A stretch of 64,000 nt of DNA from NCBI GenBank assembly GCA_034440615.1, contig JAOTOM010004871.1:124001-188000 (forward strand). The letters are read 5' to 3'. Position numbers and translations under genes: made by a program. This DNA comes from Ashinkailepas kermadecensis. Lineage: Eukaryota; Arthropoda; Thecostraca; Neolepadidae. Below are positions 34,587 through 45,722 of this stretch, one piece after another (the stretch's first letter is position 1; the number at the start of each line of letters is the position of its first letter). The notes beneath the pieces are model-generated. The model saw only the letters and a list, made by a program, of their open reading frames with translations, did not search any database and was not told the DNA's origin.

Positions 34587-34733
34587 GGTAAGATGCTCGT
34601 CTCACAATCGAAAGGTTGTGGGTTCGAGTCTCACCTGTCGCTACTCTTCGCCCGCGACCAATCGGCGTGAGAGATTGGCGACGCTATATGACTCAACGGT
34701 CGACGTGTCGTAAAAACCAATAACCAACCGACA
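34587..34733 (+). mobile_element. SINE family A copy 4, 5'-truncated
   Basis: Begins at GGTAAGATGCTCG, lacking about 18 bases including most of the A box. The B box (GGTTCGAGTC) and tail are intact. The 11-bp duplication proves insertion in truncated form, so this copy could not drive itself. Confidence 0.95.
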
Positions 34734-34744
34734 GCACTCCCAGA

Positions 34745-35613
34745 TCCATTCGCGTTAGATGTTGAATGTAAAGGAAATGTAGGGGATATGAAAAAGGAGC
34801 GCTAGGGGAGTGACTAGCGGGTAGAAACTTCGGGGTGTTGTGGGGCCGTAGACGGGGTGTTGACGAAGCATATTCTCGCTACTTTCCTACGATGCTATGA
34901 TTTGCTAATTGATATTGACATCACATTTATTGGCGAAGCCGAGCGGAGCTCAAAGTGTGAGTAGCACAAGGCAGGACTTTCACGCCCGCCGTTGACACCC
35001 CGTTCTGATCCTTTGTGTGGAAGCGACGCCCGAGCCTCCGGTCAGGAGGCTGAGAAGAAAACAGTGGTACTGCATCTGTAGTCCGATGTGTATCTATGCG
35101 TAACATTGCATGTAGCGTATGTAGGAGCATGGACTACGCACAATACGCAGTTTCTCCAAGTGGAAAATGAATGCGAGAAGAGGAGCATTCGGACACATCT
35201 TCATGCAGAAGCTTCTTTGCTGGCACTGATGCAAATAATCTGTGTTCGGCTCACGCTTCTTCCTTAAACTAAACTCAGATCAGAATTGAAATTTATTCTC
35301 TTTCACGTTTTGTATGTGTTCCGGTTCTATATTGGAGCTCTTCGCAGCTTGCAACTTTCGCAGGAAGCGCCTCTCGTCCCAGAGGTGTCCCCAGCAAATC
35401 AGCACTGCTGTTTCATTTCCTGATCTAAACCCCTGGAGCTTAGACGCCGCGCCGCCTGTGCCCTGAGACGAAAAAAATATACCAGAGTTTGAGCTACTCT
35501 TCTCATCGTGTCTCGCTGCAGCCAGCTAGCCGATGGGCATCCGGGAAAGGTCCCCGTTAGCCCCCCCCCTCCTTCAGCATCTTGACGCCACATACACTGT
35601 AACGTAGGAATCC
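34745..35613. other. no gene; C-run
   Basis: Unique sequence, with a C run near 35560. No domain in open frames. Confidence 0.4.
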
Positions 35614-35623
35614 ATTAACGTAA

Positions 35624-35689
35624 TGGGCGCAAAATGACCATTGCAGTCGACGCGCCCCTAAACACCAATTCATCATCATCATCATCATC
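35624..35689 (+). mobile_element. tail-only retroposon unit, copy 3
   Basis: Reads TGGGCGCAAAATGACCATTG, CAGTCGACGCGCCCC, TAAACACCAATT, then (CAT)n. Target duplication ATTAACGTAA at 35614-35623 and 35690-35699. Its 3' end is a CAT microsatellite, not the AACC repeat. Confidence 0.8.
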
Positions 35690-35699
35690 ATTAACGTAA

Positions 35700-37309
35700 A
35701 TATACACTTGCCTCAGACTTGATTGAAAAGCCCACTCGCTTTAAAGGCGTCGCAAATGACCTCTATGGTTCGGCACGCATCTAAACCTACTCCTCTCTCC
35801 CTACCCGAGGGGCCCAGCATATGCCGACGTATGTCTGACTGCATCTCACATCCAACTCAGAGTGCCAAGTGTCGCCAGACACCAAATGTATCCGCTGTCG
35901 ACAAAATACTCATCGCGGCTGCCGGTGTGTTTTGCCACGTCCTGCAAATTCCATCAGCACCATTGGCGCACATTCAAAGACAAACCAAGCCAAGACATCT
36001 AGTTTCCCAGTGGCAGATAAGTTAGAGTTGCAAAGCTAGTGCAGACAGTTTTTTAAGTGTCCTTTCGTCTTGTGAGTTATTTGCATGCATATAATATGCT
36101 TAATTTAGCGTTGAATTGCATGTTCATTGCTTCAGTTCAAATAACCAACTCGATCACCGTTTACTGCAAAGATTACTCCGTGTTTGCTCCAGTTGCAACA
36201 CATCATCATCGAATCATTGTCAAATCATCGACATTAATTCCAAATGTACTGGGTTTTTTTCAGGTTGCCATTGATCGTGTTCAAAAAGCAAATTGGGCCG
36301 GATTTCGTCCTCTGGAACATTGTGGAAGTGATGATTTTCTGGTCAGAAATCATCGATTTTGTGATGTAATTCTTGTCAGCGCTTGCCAAGGAGTTCTGAA
36401 CACTCAAGCTCGTGCACTGAAAATGTTTAACTAAGAAACCGACAAACCGTGACAAAATAAAGCCGAAATATGAATGCAATGAATTAATGAAATACGCGCT
36501 GAAACTAATTTTGAAATCAGTTTGGTGGGGTCCATCAGGTGGGAAGCTTTTGAGAAATGAGCCACGCAAAGAGGACGAGCGAACCAGGATGCGCAGTTAC
36601 AAAAACACGTGTGTCTGCTATCTCTATCGGGATGGCATTTCGCCAAGATTCACCCACACATCAAAACTCAATTCTGCCGAACAGCGATATAATAGAGATG
36701 GAATTTATAGCGATGGGTATTAAATCAACCGCGCCGATCATGTTCGACTTTTTCGGTAGGTGGTGATACACACCGATCTCCAATAATCGGGTGCACTGCT
36801 GAGAGAAAGGGACCGATTCAAAGTGCAATTCAACGGTTGCGCAGTTTCGCACACCAATTTCGTAACTAATTTAGACGAACTTTCTGCTGGCGGCACCGCC
36901 TTCCCCATATCTACGCTCGTGAGCTCTGTATAGACGCCCGATGTATCTCCTCACGCGGCGACAAAACACGCGCTGCAGCACACGCTAGACACGAGGGCAG
37001 CTCATCAGTGTTAAGCGTCGGCAACGACTACGCACCCCGGTCAAGTGGCTGTTGATGTCCTCGTCAACTGCAGTCTCGGCATTAGTCCAGTTGTTGAGAT
37101 TGACATGACCGTGGAGGCTAACACCACTCAACTGCTTTGTACTTGGGTGCCAATTCGCACCACCTGCCTCCCTCGGTGCTATATAGTGCCTGCAGAAGGC
37201 GGCGTGGGCGCGCGCTTTCAAGCGTGGCACGCGCGCGATGGCGCCACGGGCTGCATCCGTCACCACCCGACAGGAAGTCCCACCGCTTCTCCTGGAGACC
37301 CCATGCCAG
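35700..37309. other. no gene seen
   Basis: About 1.6 kb of unique sequence. Several frames of 60-125 codons have no recognisable domain. No SINE or MITE ends were found. Confidence 0.4.
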
Positions 37310-38150
37310 CACATCCATTAGACATCACAAAGGGCCTCGGAGCTCACGAAAAGGTTCCAGCATTCGACAGGAAATCCGTGGCCAGAAAGCCTTTCGTCTT
37401 TATTAGTCTTGATAGGACAGCATCTCTCATCCAAACTTAAATCTCGCAAAAAGACCGCGGCGGCCAGCAGGGGTCCTTGGGCTTCACGATGTTGTTCCAA
37501 GGTCCCAGAGCAAGCAGTCCATCAGTATTGACAGGTGTCCCCAGAGCTCATGGGAACGCACCAAGACAGGACAAGAGGCCTCATGCTGTTCAGGGCTCCA
37601 GATCAGGACGCTCTGTGGCAGAAAGCTCTGTCGTGATCTTTTAGAGATCACGACGAAGTCCCGACACCTTGCAGGCCCATTGCTTCCCCGAAGGTTTCGG
37701 TTCCGGAGGCCCATTAGTCTCGACAGGAAACTCAGGCATAGCTGAGGAAGCTCTCAAGCCAGACAGGAGACGACTTCGTGTTCTCTGAACGCCCCAGATC
37801 TGGAGGTCCATTATTCTTCGCAGGAAGCCCGCATAGCTTGTGAAAAGTCCCCACGTGCTGTGAGCGTCTTCGTGATATAGTCCTCAGGCTCTGAACAGAG
37901 AGCCCATTTAGTATTAATGGGAGACCCCTGGAACTCACCAAAACTCCCAAAAATATAGCCAGGGCCGCATCATTGTTCCCCTGGCCTGGGCCTTCAGAGA
38001 ACATCAGCGTTGACAGAAAGCTCTAGAGACCACTGAAAGGCACGATGCCCAGTTGGAAACCCATCCCATTGTCTGGCGATCTCGGATCAGGAGATGCATA
38101 AATCTTGGCAGGAGATCCCTAGGGCTCACGAGAGGACCAAATATTTGGTA
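37310..38150. repeat. about 97-bp degenerate tandem array, about 9 copies
   Basis: A core like CCATTAGTATTGACAGGA, followed by CTCACGAGAAGGTCC-like words, recurs near 37316, 37410, 37518, 37612, 37711, 37808, 37906, 38002 and 38095. Spacing is 93-102. Copies are strongly diverged, so the periodicity is easy to miss. Open frames overlapping it are incidental. Confidence 0.75.
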
Positions 38151-38683
38151 GGATTTTTCCAATTGCTATTTCTATTGCTTCCTTATTTGCGTCCAATAAC
38201 CTCGGTAGTGCTATGAAGTGTATAGTAGAATGCTTAATACGTTTTGCCTGTCTACATCCGTTTTCATGTTATGCCAAGTTCTACCTCATAGTGCGGTAGT
38301 TAACAATATCGGTTTCCTTCCTTATTGAAGTCAAACATTCATAGGATATCTGACTTTATTTCAAGACATGTTTCTTTGGTAACTGTTCACTTTTGAGATT
38401 GTATCGGCAGTTTTACTGGGTGAACAAATCACAGTTACTACCACCTAGCTCTGAAGAAAGGCTTCCCGAACAAGCCCAAAAATAGAGCATCTATCAACCA
38501 CGAAATAGAGCATCTCTTGATCACTGGAGTACGCCACCACATTTGCATTTAATAGCCGCAGCTGGTTGGACATGTATGTCATGCGTCAGAGAATTGCCGG
38601 GGCGATGATGCCACTACAGGGCGTCCGGCTACCGACCGCCAGGACTCATCTCGTCTTCTGTTTGCGCTGCCTTGTCAGCCCTG
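38151..38683. other. no gene seen
   Basis: AT-rich unique sequence. Confidence 0.4.
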
Positions 38684-38735
38684 CCACAGCTCCCGCTACA
38701 GCTACAGCTACAGCTACAGCTGCTGCTGCTGCCGT
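38684..38735. repeat. (CTACAG)n/(CTG)n microsatellite
   Basis: CTACAGCTACAGCTACAGCTG followed by CTG triplets. Confidence 0.9.
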
Positions 38736-38877
38736 TGTGGCTGCGCTTGCTGGTGTCTGTTGCTTCACGTGCAGATTCAACTGCCGCTGCGTCAACTGAC
38801 AGTGTAGTGCTGACCGGTTGATGTGTTGTCACTAGGCTGTGCTATTTGTACTCCGGAATTCTTCCATTGGGAAATTT

Positions 38878-38960
38878 TCGCGAGCTCAGTTGGTCATCAG
38901 GATAGTCTTACACGGGTCTGTCTGGCAATTTCGAGTTATGGGTTCGACGATGTAAACAAC
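38878..38960 (+). mobile_element. possible tRNA-like SINE head
   Basis: GAGCTCAGTTGG resembles an A box and GGGTTCGACGATG a B box about 60 bases on. No duplication or second copy was seen. Confidence 0.25.
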
Positions 38961-39064
38961 TTATCTGTTTACGAGCAAGGACAAAGCCGAGAGAGTCTCC
39001 TCCCGTGCGCGGGCTGCACAAGTTCATCAAGCGTTTGTCGAAGTTCCGCACAAGCGTCAGACAA

Positions 39065-39235
39065 GTTAAGATGTAGGACAGCTAGATGCCAACAGGTTTT
39101 CAGTCGAAGGGTGGTCGACGAACGGAATAGTTTGCCTGGTGATGCAGTAGGGAGTCCGTCACTGAATCCACTTAAAAGTACGGTGGATGAGTTCTTTAGA
39201 TCCAATAATTATATTTGTTTTTCAATTCTGCGTTA
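39065..39235 (+). pseudogene. CR1-type ORF2 C-terminal fragment
   Basis: RCRTARCQQVFSRRVVDERN, SLPGDAVGSPSLNPLKSTVDEFF aligns to the terminal motif of the CR1 copy above (NRVVEHWNQLPG...NIFKNGID). About 57 codons up to a stop. It is a different, older CR1-like family, 5'-truncated. The downstream AGCAGGTGTATCCGGCGGTG may be its 3' UTR (the young copy has GCAGTGGATTC). Confidence 0.7.
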
Positions 39236-39478
39236 GACAGCAAGGAATTCGAGTGAGTCGGGTGAGATTGCTGCTTATAAATGGATGATTATGCCAGTAG
39301 CAGGTGTATCCGGCGGTGGATTCAAAACCGGTTCGCAATGTTGAAGAGATTTGCAATCATAGAACAATGGGGTAGAGAAACTTCCGTCGAACTCAAGACA
39401 CACCGTTGATTACTGGGCGTCAGCCTGTTTTTCTCTTCTTTTAGTATCCTCGATGTACAGGCTTAGTGCGCGCAATAC

Positions 39479-39490
39479 AGGCATGGCTGT
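39479..39490. repeat. TSD of SINE A copy 5 (AGGCATGGCTGT)
   Basis: Exact match at 39657-39668. Confidence 0.92.
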
Positions 39491-39656
39491 TGGTTGGTTG
39501 GTTATTGGTTTTACGACACATCGACCGTTGAGTCATGTAGCGTCGCCAATCTCTCACGCCGATTGGTCGCGGGCGAAGAGTAGCGACAGGTGAGACTCGA
39601 ACCCACAACCTTTCGATTGTGAGAAGGGCAACTTACCCCTAGACTACTCGTCCCCT
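39491..39656 (-). mobile_element. SINE family A copy 5, full length
   Basis: Minus-strand copy. The head at about 39655 reads GGGGACGAGTAGTCTAGGGG (one A-box change); the tail is TTGGTTGGTTGG-complement repeats. Exact 12-bp duplication. Confidence 0.96.
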
Positions 39657-39668
39657 AGGCATGGCTGT

Positions 39669-40550
39669 GACGCGAAAACAACTTCGGCTGGCACAATTCG
39701 CTCTGGCTGACAAATCTGACAACCACAAGCATTCAGCTCCGGGGATTCGCCGCGATCACGTAGCCTGCCAACGCCTCCCGGCATTCTCAGTCAGGCAAAT
39801 GGAGAGAGTTCATAATTATACTTCCGTCTATTGGTGCAGATGCGAACTGAGCGTCGAATTGAATTACTTAAAAGATTACCGGGTAGGTGTATTGTATGCT
39901 AGTCTTCAAAGGAAAGTTTTTTCGCAGCAGATCAGTTGAAGCATGCAAACAGTCGAAGTTTGCTTTAATGATGTCGCTTGTCTGGTCTGTACCGTTAGAT
40001 GCGCCGTCAGATGTGCATTGTATGCCTGTGAATGAGGAAGCAGAAAAGAGAGGAAGAAGGAAGACTGTTCATCGCTTGTCGGAAGCCTTCACCGTTACGC
40101 ATATTATGTCCCGTGGAAGGAATGAACTATCTCGGGATGGGGATCAGTGGTATGCACGTTCAAAAGGTTTTCATCCAACGTGTCCAATACTCGATGTGTC
40201 CGGACACCTTCCTTGACTGTCCACCTTTCTCGGGAACCACTGGTTGGCCAAAGACATGCAAAACTGCATACAATCATAACATCGGTTAGTGCAAATATAA
40301 GTATACATGAAACATACACGAAAACATGCATGCAAACATGCATGCATGTTTCGTGATGTTTCCTGATCTGAAGGTCCTCGAATCACTACATATACGTAAT
40401 CTACGGCCGCAACTAAACACGCAAACGTCTTGGTATATCACATAAAATTACATAAACATAAATTATATATAGTATGTATTACGCGTTATATTGGATATAT
40501 GTCTATATATGTGCGTGAGTGTACGTATCGATATGTATATGGATCATCGG
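39669..40550. other. no gene seen
   Basis: Unique sequence; two frames of 85-109 codons have no domain. CATGCATG words begin near 40326. Confidence 0.4.
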
Positions 40551-40719
40551 CTCGGGCTTCCTGAGAGGATTCCTTCTTGACATAGTTTGTTTCTGGTTTG
40601 GAGTTTCTGTGAGTGTCTGCACCACTGAGGAGGCTTTTCTGCATTCCACGTGTCTTTTTACACGTTTTTTCCCCGCGTGCCTTTTTCAATTTTTTAATCT
40701 TGAGCTTTTTTCATCACTC

Positions 40720-40770
40720 CTGACGATGGTCCCTGGCCGAAACGTTGAGTAATAAAATATAACCTTTATC
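40720..40770 (+). ncRNA. hammerhead-ribozyme-like motif of a Penelope-like element
   Basis: CTGACGA (40720-40726), then a GGTC-CCT-GGCC stem-loop, then GAAA (40739-40742) and CGTTGAG...AATAAA. This is the conserved hammerhead core order (CUGANGA, stem II, GAAA). Penelope-like retroelements are known to carry such motifs in their terminal repeats. The preceding T-rich stretch (about 40660-40718) may be the element's 3' region. Stem I and III pairing is not verified. Confidence 0.5.
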
Positions 40771-40799
40771 GTTACTTCTAATATCAACTCAGCACCTCT

Positions 40800-41165
40800 T
40801 GGTATATTGAAGGTCGTATATTTTCTTTACACGCAATGCATGCATGTTTGCATTCAAAGAAACATAAACACACATACAAGCAGATACAAACATGAAAACA
40901 TGCACATACACATTCATGCAAACATGCAAGCGTACATACATGCATGTACATAAACATCATGCAAGCATGCAATACACAAGTGCATGCATTCAGGCATGCA
41001 TTCAAGCATGCATACATGCACAGAAAACATACATGCGAACAAACATTCCAACATGGAAGCAAACATACAAACACAAACGTAATACAAATATACATAAAAT
41101 GTATACAAGCAAAGAAGCATGCATGCATTCAAACATCCATACGAATATGCAGACTGAGATGCAAC
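40800..41165. repeat. degenerate ACATGCAA/CATGCATG array
   Basis: ACATGCATGCAAACATACA-type words with no fixed long period. A-C rich. Confidence 0.8.
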
Positions 41166-41417
41166 TGTTTCTCCTTGCTAGATTTTTCATGGCACGGCGT
41201 GCAGCACAACTGCATTGTGTCCTTATCTTGAAGAAAAACAATTTTGAGTGCAATTTCACGCCCTGTTAACCTAGCGTCAACGGCACTGCCAGAACGACCT
41301 TCCAGCGTCAGCGGCTCTATTCCCTCAGGGTAGAGCATTCTTTATTTCCGAACGATTGCCAGCAGCACGGAGTTCCCAAGTTGCTCGTGCACTGTCGGAA
41401 TGCAGTAAGTCATTGCA

Positions 41418-41493
41418 TGCCATGCCATGCCATGCCATGCCATGCCATGCCATGCCATGCCATACCATGCCATACCATGCCACGCCGTGCCAT
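41418..41493. repeat. (CATGC)n pentamer array
   Basis: About 15 units of CATGC, the last few changed to CATAC and CACGC. Confidence 0.96.
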
Positions 41494-41867
41494 GTTCGCG
41501 AAGAAGCGAGCTGAGACGCATCCGTAAGCAGTGGGGTGCAGCACCCACTCATTCGAGCTCCAGATGCGCAGAGCCGCGGGCACCGGCTGTAGGGGAGCCC
41601 GCCCTGTGACCTGGGCTGCACACTCAACGGCACCGGCTGTAGGGAAAGTAAACCTGCGCCACACAGCGAACGGGGCTGGCTTTGCGGGAAAACACCGCCG
41701 GACTTTCTGTTGCATCGTCGTAGGTAATTGGTCACCGCATCAGGTCTCTCTCGCCACAATTAGCAGCGGTCTGAGATGTGGGCTCAGCACCCCTAATGAG
41801 AGTGGGGTAGAGGGGGAGGAGCGTCCGACAGTCCTCCCCCTCCGTCCGAGCAGCCGGGGGCGCCCAC
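41494..41867. other. no gene seen
   Basis: CACCGGCTGTAGGG occurs twice, about 50 bases apart (near 41580 and 41630). Otherwise unique. Confidence 0.4.
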
Positions 41868-42372
41868 ACAGCCAGCACGTCCCGCCAGGCCCCGGGGGCG
41901 CCCACACAGCCAGCACGTCCCGCCAGGCCCCGGGGCGCCCACACAGCCAGCACGTCCCGCCAGCCGGGGGTGCCCACACAGCCAGCACGTCCCGCCAGGC
42001 CCCGGGGGCGCCCACACAGCCAGCACGTCCCGCCAGGCCCCGGGGGCGCCCACACAGCCAGCACGTCCCGCCAGGCCCCGGGGGCGCCCACACAGCCAAC
42101 ACGTCCCGCCAGGCCCCGGGGCGACCACACAGCCAGCACGTCCCGCCAGGCCCCGGGGCGCCCACACAGCCAGCACGTCCCGCCAGCCGGGGGCGCCCAC
42201 ACAGCCAGCACGTCCCGCCAGCCGGGGGCGCCCACACAGCCAGCACGTCCCGCCAGGCCCCGGGGCGCCCACACAGCCAGCACGTCCCGCCAGCCGGGGG
42301 CGCCCACACAGCCAGCACGTCCCGCCAGCCGGGGGCGCCCACACAGCCAGCACGTCCCGCCAGGCCCCGGGG
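41868..42372. repeat. 32/37-bp GC-rich minisatellite, about 14 copies
   Basis: CGCCCACACAGCCAGCACG + TCCCGCCAG is constant. It is followed by either CCGGGGG or GCCCCGGGGG, giving two interleaved unit lengths. Frames are open on both strands for up to 319 codons purely because the units lack stops. Confidence 0.96.
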
Positions 42373-42877
42373 CGACCTGCAGCCGCGTCAGCATTCCCGG
42401 CACGACTCGACGCGATGTGAAATGGAAACCGAATCGGCCAAAGCCGTCAACGGCTCTTCACGCTGGCGGCTGGAAGCGGGCGCACACTGAACACGCCGCC
42501 ATTGACGGCACGGCCGCCGGTCTGGCGGCGTCCATTGAGCGCGCCACTTCTGCCGCCGAGTGGCAAATGCGGCGGCTGGCCGCGCCGCGCCCACCGGCCG
42601 GCCCATTAGCTGGCCAGGCGCCTCTGCAACACGCATCTCCGGTCGTTCTTTGTGCGGTGTTCCCAGGCGCAAAAATCGCTTATCGTTCTCGGCTGAGGAA
42701 TGCGGGTGGCAGCACGACTCCTGGGAACGCAGGCAGCATCACGCCGCCTGGGAACGTTCACGGCAGGACGGCGTAAGATATTGCCGGACGCGCCATGACT
42801 CACGGGTATACCCGCAACATGGTGACTCACGGAGTGTGAGTGGCGTGACTCCCTGAGGCTTGGCCTTCCTTCGAAAG
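42373..42877. other. no gene seen
   Basis: GC-rich unique sequence. Confidence 0.4.
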
Positions 42878-43248
42878 AACTGCTGAACTGCTGAATTGCT
42901 GAACTGCTGAACTGCTGAACTGCTGACCTGTTGAACTGATGAACTGATGAACTGATGAACTGTTGAACTGTTGAACTGTTGAACTGTTGAACTGTTGAAC
43001 TGTTGAACTGTTGAACTGTTGAACTGTTGAACTGTTGAACTGTTGAACTGTTGAAATGTTGAAATGTTGAAATGTTGAAATGTTGAAATGTTGAAATGTT
43101 GAAATGTTGAACTGTTGAACTGTTGAACTGTTGAATTGTTGAACTGTTGAGCTGTTGAACTGTTGAACTGTTGAACTGTTGAACTGTTGAACTGTTGAAC
43201 TGTTGAACTGTTGAACTATTTAACTGTTGAACTGTTGAATTGCTGAAC
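42878..43248. repeat. 8-bp (GAACTGTT)n array, about 46 copies
   Basis: Mostly exact GAACTGTT. A block near 43053-43108 is GAAATGTT, and the edges are GAACTGCT and GAACTGAT. The block structure shows local homogenisation. Confidence 0.97.
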
Positions 43249-43689
43249 GACGGCGCTAGATGATCCAAGAGGGGTAGCTTGCCGTATAGCGGGAGAGGAG
43301 AGCGTAGGTCAACACCGTCGGTCATTCCATCCTTATCAGTCAGGTCTACTGACGCACAGTATACCAAATTGAGCTTGAAATTTTCGAGCACTCGCCAAAT
43401 CACTTTAGAAAGGTTTCGCCCCTGAATATTCCCTTTATACTGCTGTAGGTCAATAATTTCCTCATGTTCCCCTCTCTCACCAACAACATCTGTTTTCAAA
43501 TCGTGAACAGAAATGCTCATAGCCACAGGTGGTAACCTCTCGAGGTTCCAGGGGTTTCGACAGCGAGAACTGCCGTCTCACGGGCAAAAATGCAACTCTA
43601 ATGAGAAAAAAAACGTTGGTTTTGGTCCCATTGCATTGCATTGCACATCCGTTGATACGTGTGTTTATTTCCCTGGTAGAGTTCATGGT
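43249..43689. other. no gene seen
   Basis: Unique sequence. Confidence 0.4.
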
Positions 43690-43930
43690 CGTGAACATTA
43701 TGCACAAACCAGGTATAAAGTTTGCCCTCATTACCAGAGAAACCAATATTTTCAGTAAAACAACACTTTATTAATAACTCGAGCTTTCGGTTCTGGACCA
43801 TCGTCAGGAGTCCTGACGACGGTCCAGAAGCGAAAGCTCGAGTTGTTAATAGTGTTATTTTGCCCAATTTCTTTTTCTGTCAATGAAGGCAACTTTATAC
43901 CTGGTTTCTACTCAATGTTCATCACAATGA
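43690..43930. repeat. about 240-bp palindrome, Penelope-like terminal repeats head-to-head
   Basis: Centre at about 43809. Inner arms are about 50 bp; rightwards they read TCCTGACGACGGTCCAGAAG, CGAAAGCTCGAGTTGTTAAT. Outer arms also match (AACCAGGTATAAAGTTTGCC against the complement of GGCAACTTTATACCTGGTT), as does TGAACATT beyond. Each arm carries CTGACGA...GAAA, a hammerhead core. Inverted junctions of this kind are a known habit of Penelope-like insertions. Confidence 0.75.
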
Positions 43931-44984
43931 GCAATGCTTTTACATAGTTCACAGGACACGAGGCTATATGTATTGCAAGGTAAAATTTATCCATGGATGA
44001 TCCAGGGCGGGTCCAACAAACCCAAGAATGGTTCTGACCCACCTCGCCCCTCAAACCTCCCAGAATCTCCACCCATGCTCATGATCCACCTCGCCCTTCA
44101 ACCCCACCGGAACCTCCACCCATGATCCAGGCAGCCCACACTGCTGATGGTCGAGCTCTCTGCCTTCATTGCCGTAGTCTAGGTCAGCCTCAACTGATTG
44201 GATGGAACATCTGATAGATAGTTAGGCGGCACTGGATATCACTGATTCTTCCGCTTTTCGCCCGTTCCGCTTGGTTCCCATTGCCTGCTCGACGTCGCAG
44301 CCTCGCCAAATTTGAGAGCATAGGCAATCATCGATGGCAAGCACACGCGCATCGCGCAGTACACGATGGCTGCTCCTTAATCCAATTAAAGTACAAAGTA
44401 CGACAAGACGAAAAAATACTTTGATGTCTGTATTGAGTATGGCTATCAATAGATGTTGTCGAGCTGCATTTCTGAGGCGGGCGCTTCACTGAGGAGCATA
44501 AAGTGCCAGTGGGGGCGGGTGGTGTGCTGGAGGAGTGAGGGCAGGTTTTAAAGGCGAAGTAAGTCGCATCTTTGTCCATCGGTCGCAGTCGTATCGTCTC
44601 CTGTGCGTGTGCCGCCAGGCGTCGTGCATGCGGAGCTAACGCTATTTCGAATGCGATGCATTCACCAAATTGCATCACTAACGTCGAAAAGAGCGGCATC
44701 CAGCTCTGGAACCGAATTGGAACTGCCGAGATGCAAAGCAAGCACGTTGGCTGTTTGCAATACGGTCCGGATCGTAGGTGAGGCGGCGGGCCGACATTTA
44801 CGGCATGTTGCCCCCGCGCGATAATGTCGTCGCAAGCTCCTTTCCTCCAACAAAGATTGAGAGTAATTCAGGATAAATGTTGCGACAAAAGTTGGCAAAG
44901 CTCAACACGAAAAGTGCCGAACGTACTCCGAATTAGAAATTAGAACTTGAAATGCTGTGTTGCAACGTGAATCGCTGTTGAAAG
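43931..44984. other. no gene seen
   Basis: CCACCTCGCCC(T/C)TCAA and CTCCACCCATG repeat once near 44040-44120. Otherwise unique. Confidence 0.4.
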
Positions 44985-45110
44985 CTGCTCGCTTTCAACA
45001 GCTACGCGGAAGCTACGCGGAACGTTAGCGGAACGTTAGCGCAACGTAAGCGGAACGTAGCGTAATCGGAACGTTCCGAAAACATACATGGACGGAACGG
45101 TTGCGTTTTG
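44985..45110 (-). repeat. GGAACG-rich repeat, member 1
   Basis: GCGGAACGTTAGCGGAACG with related words, followed by GAACGTTCCGAAAACA and CGTTTTGGCC. The reverse complement matches the style and order of 47805-47905. Confidence 0.55.
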
Positions 45111-45707
45111 GCCACGTGCGGCCTACTCTACGCACATACCTCGCGGGTGGCGCAATTTGTTCCGAATAAAGCTTCCCGAGTCTTTGTATTGCGATTCCTT
45201 GCGTGAATGAGAGCACGCGGTAGTGTTTTCATCCGCGCACTATCGAGGACGCCGACTTTCTGTTATTGACCCACAAATCTATCCCAGAACCGCCTATTCG
45301 TCGCCCATGGGCGAGGGAGTCACTTAGACGGTGCGTACGTGCCGGGGGTGACCCATGAAATCTGCATAACGAGCTCCAGCATTGTTAGCTGAAGAGGCCG
45401 TTTGGCGTTGTAAACCAAGGGCGCTCTCCTAAAATGCACATCAAGCTCCCGTGGCTGTGAGGCGTACATCAGCCAAAATTACACCAATGAAGACGTGGCT
45501 GCCACTTTGTGAAATTGATTGGGATGGCCGAATGACCTTTCTGATGGTCAAGGCGGCCTCGAAGAAAGAAAATTGTCTATTGCACGTCCAATGATTAAGC
45601 TTCGGTCTGATCAGAGGGGTGGGGATCAATGACTGAGGGATCAATGGCTCACTTTAGCATATGCAAAGTGACACCCCCAGCTTGAGGATCACCAGCATCA
45701 TCCTCTC
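45111..45707. other. no gene seen
   Basis: Unique sequence. Confidence 0.4.
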
Positions 45708-45722
45708 CCTCTCGCCGTGTTC
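45708..45722. repeat. TSD of SINE A copy 6 (CCTCTCGCCGTGTTC)
   Basis: Exact 15-bp match at 45885-45899. Confidence 0.96.

Noticed and set aside
37045..37440. 131-codon ORF as a host exon
   Set aside because: Half overlaps the degenerate 97-bp array; no domain, and the minus strand is also open.
41531..42776. Pro/Ala-rich ORFs of 186-319 codons on both strands
   Set aside because: By-products of the GC-rich minisatellite.
42606..43526. 306-codon minus-strand ORF rich in Ser, Thr, Gln and Asn
   Set aside because: The core is the translated 8-bp array (24 bases = 8 residues); flanks have no domain.
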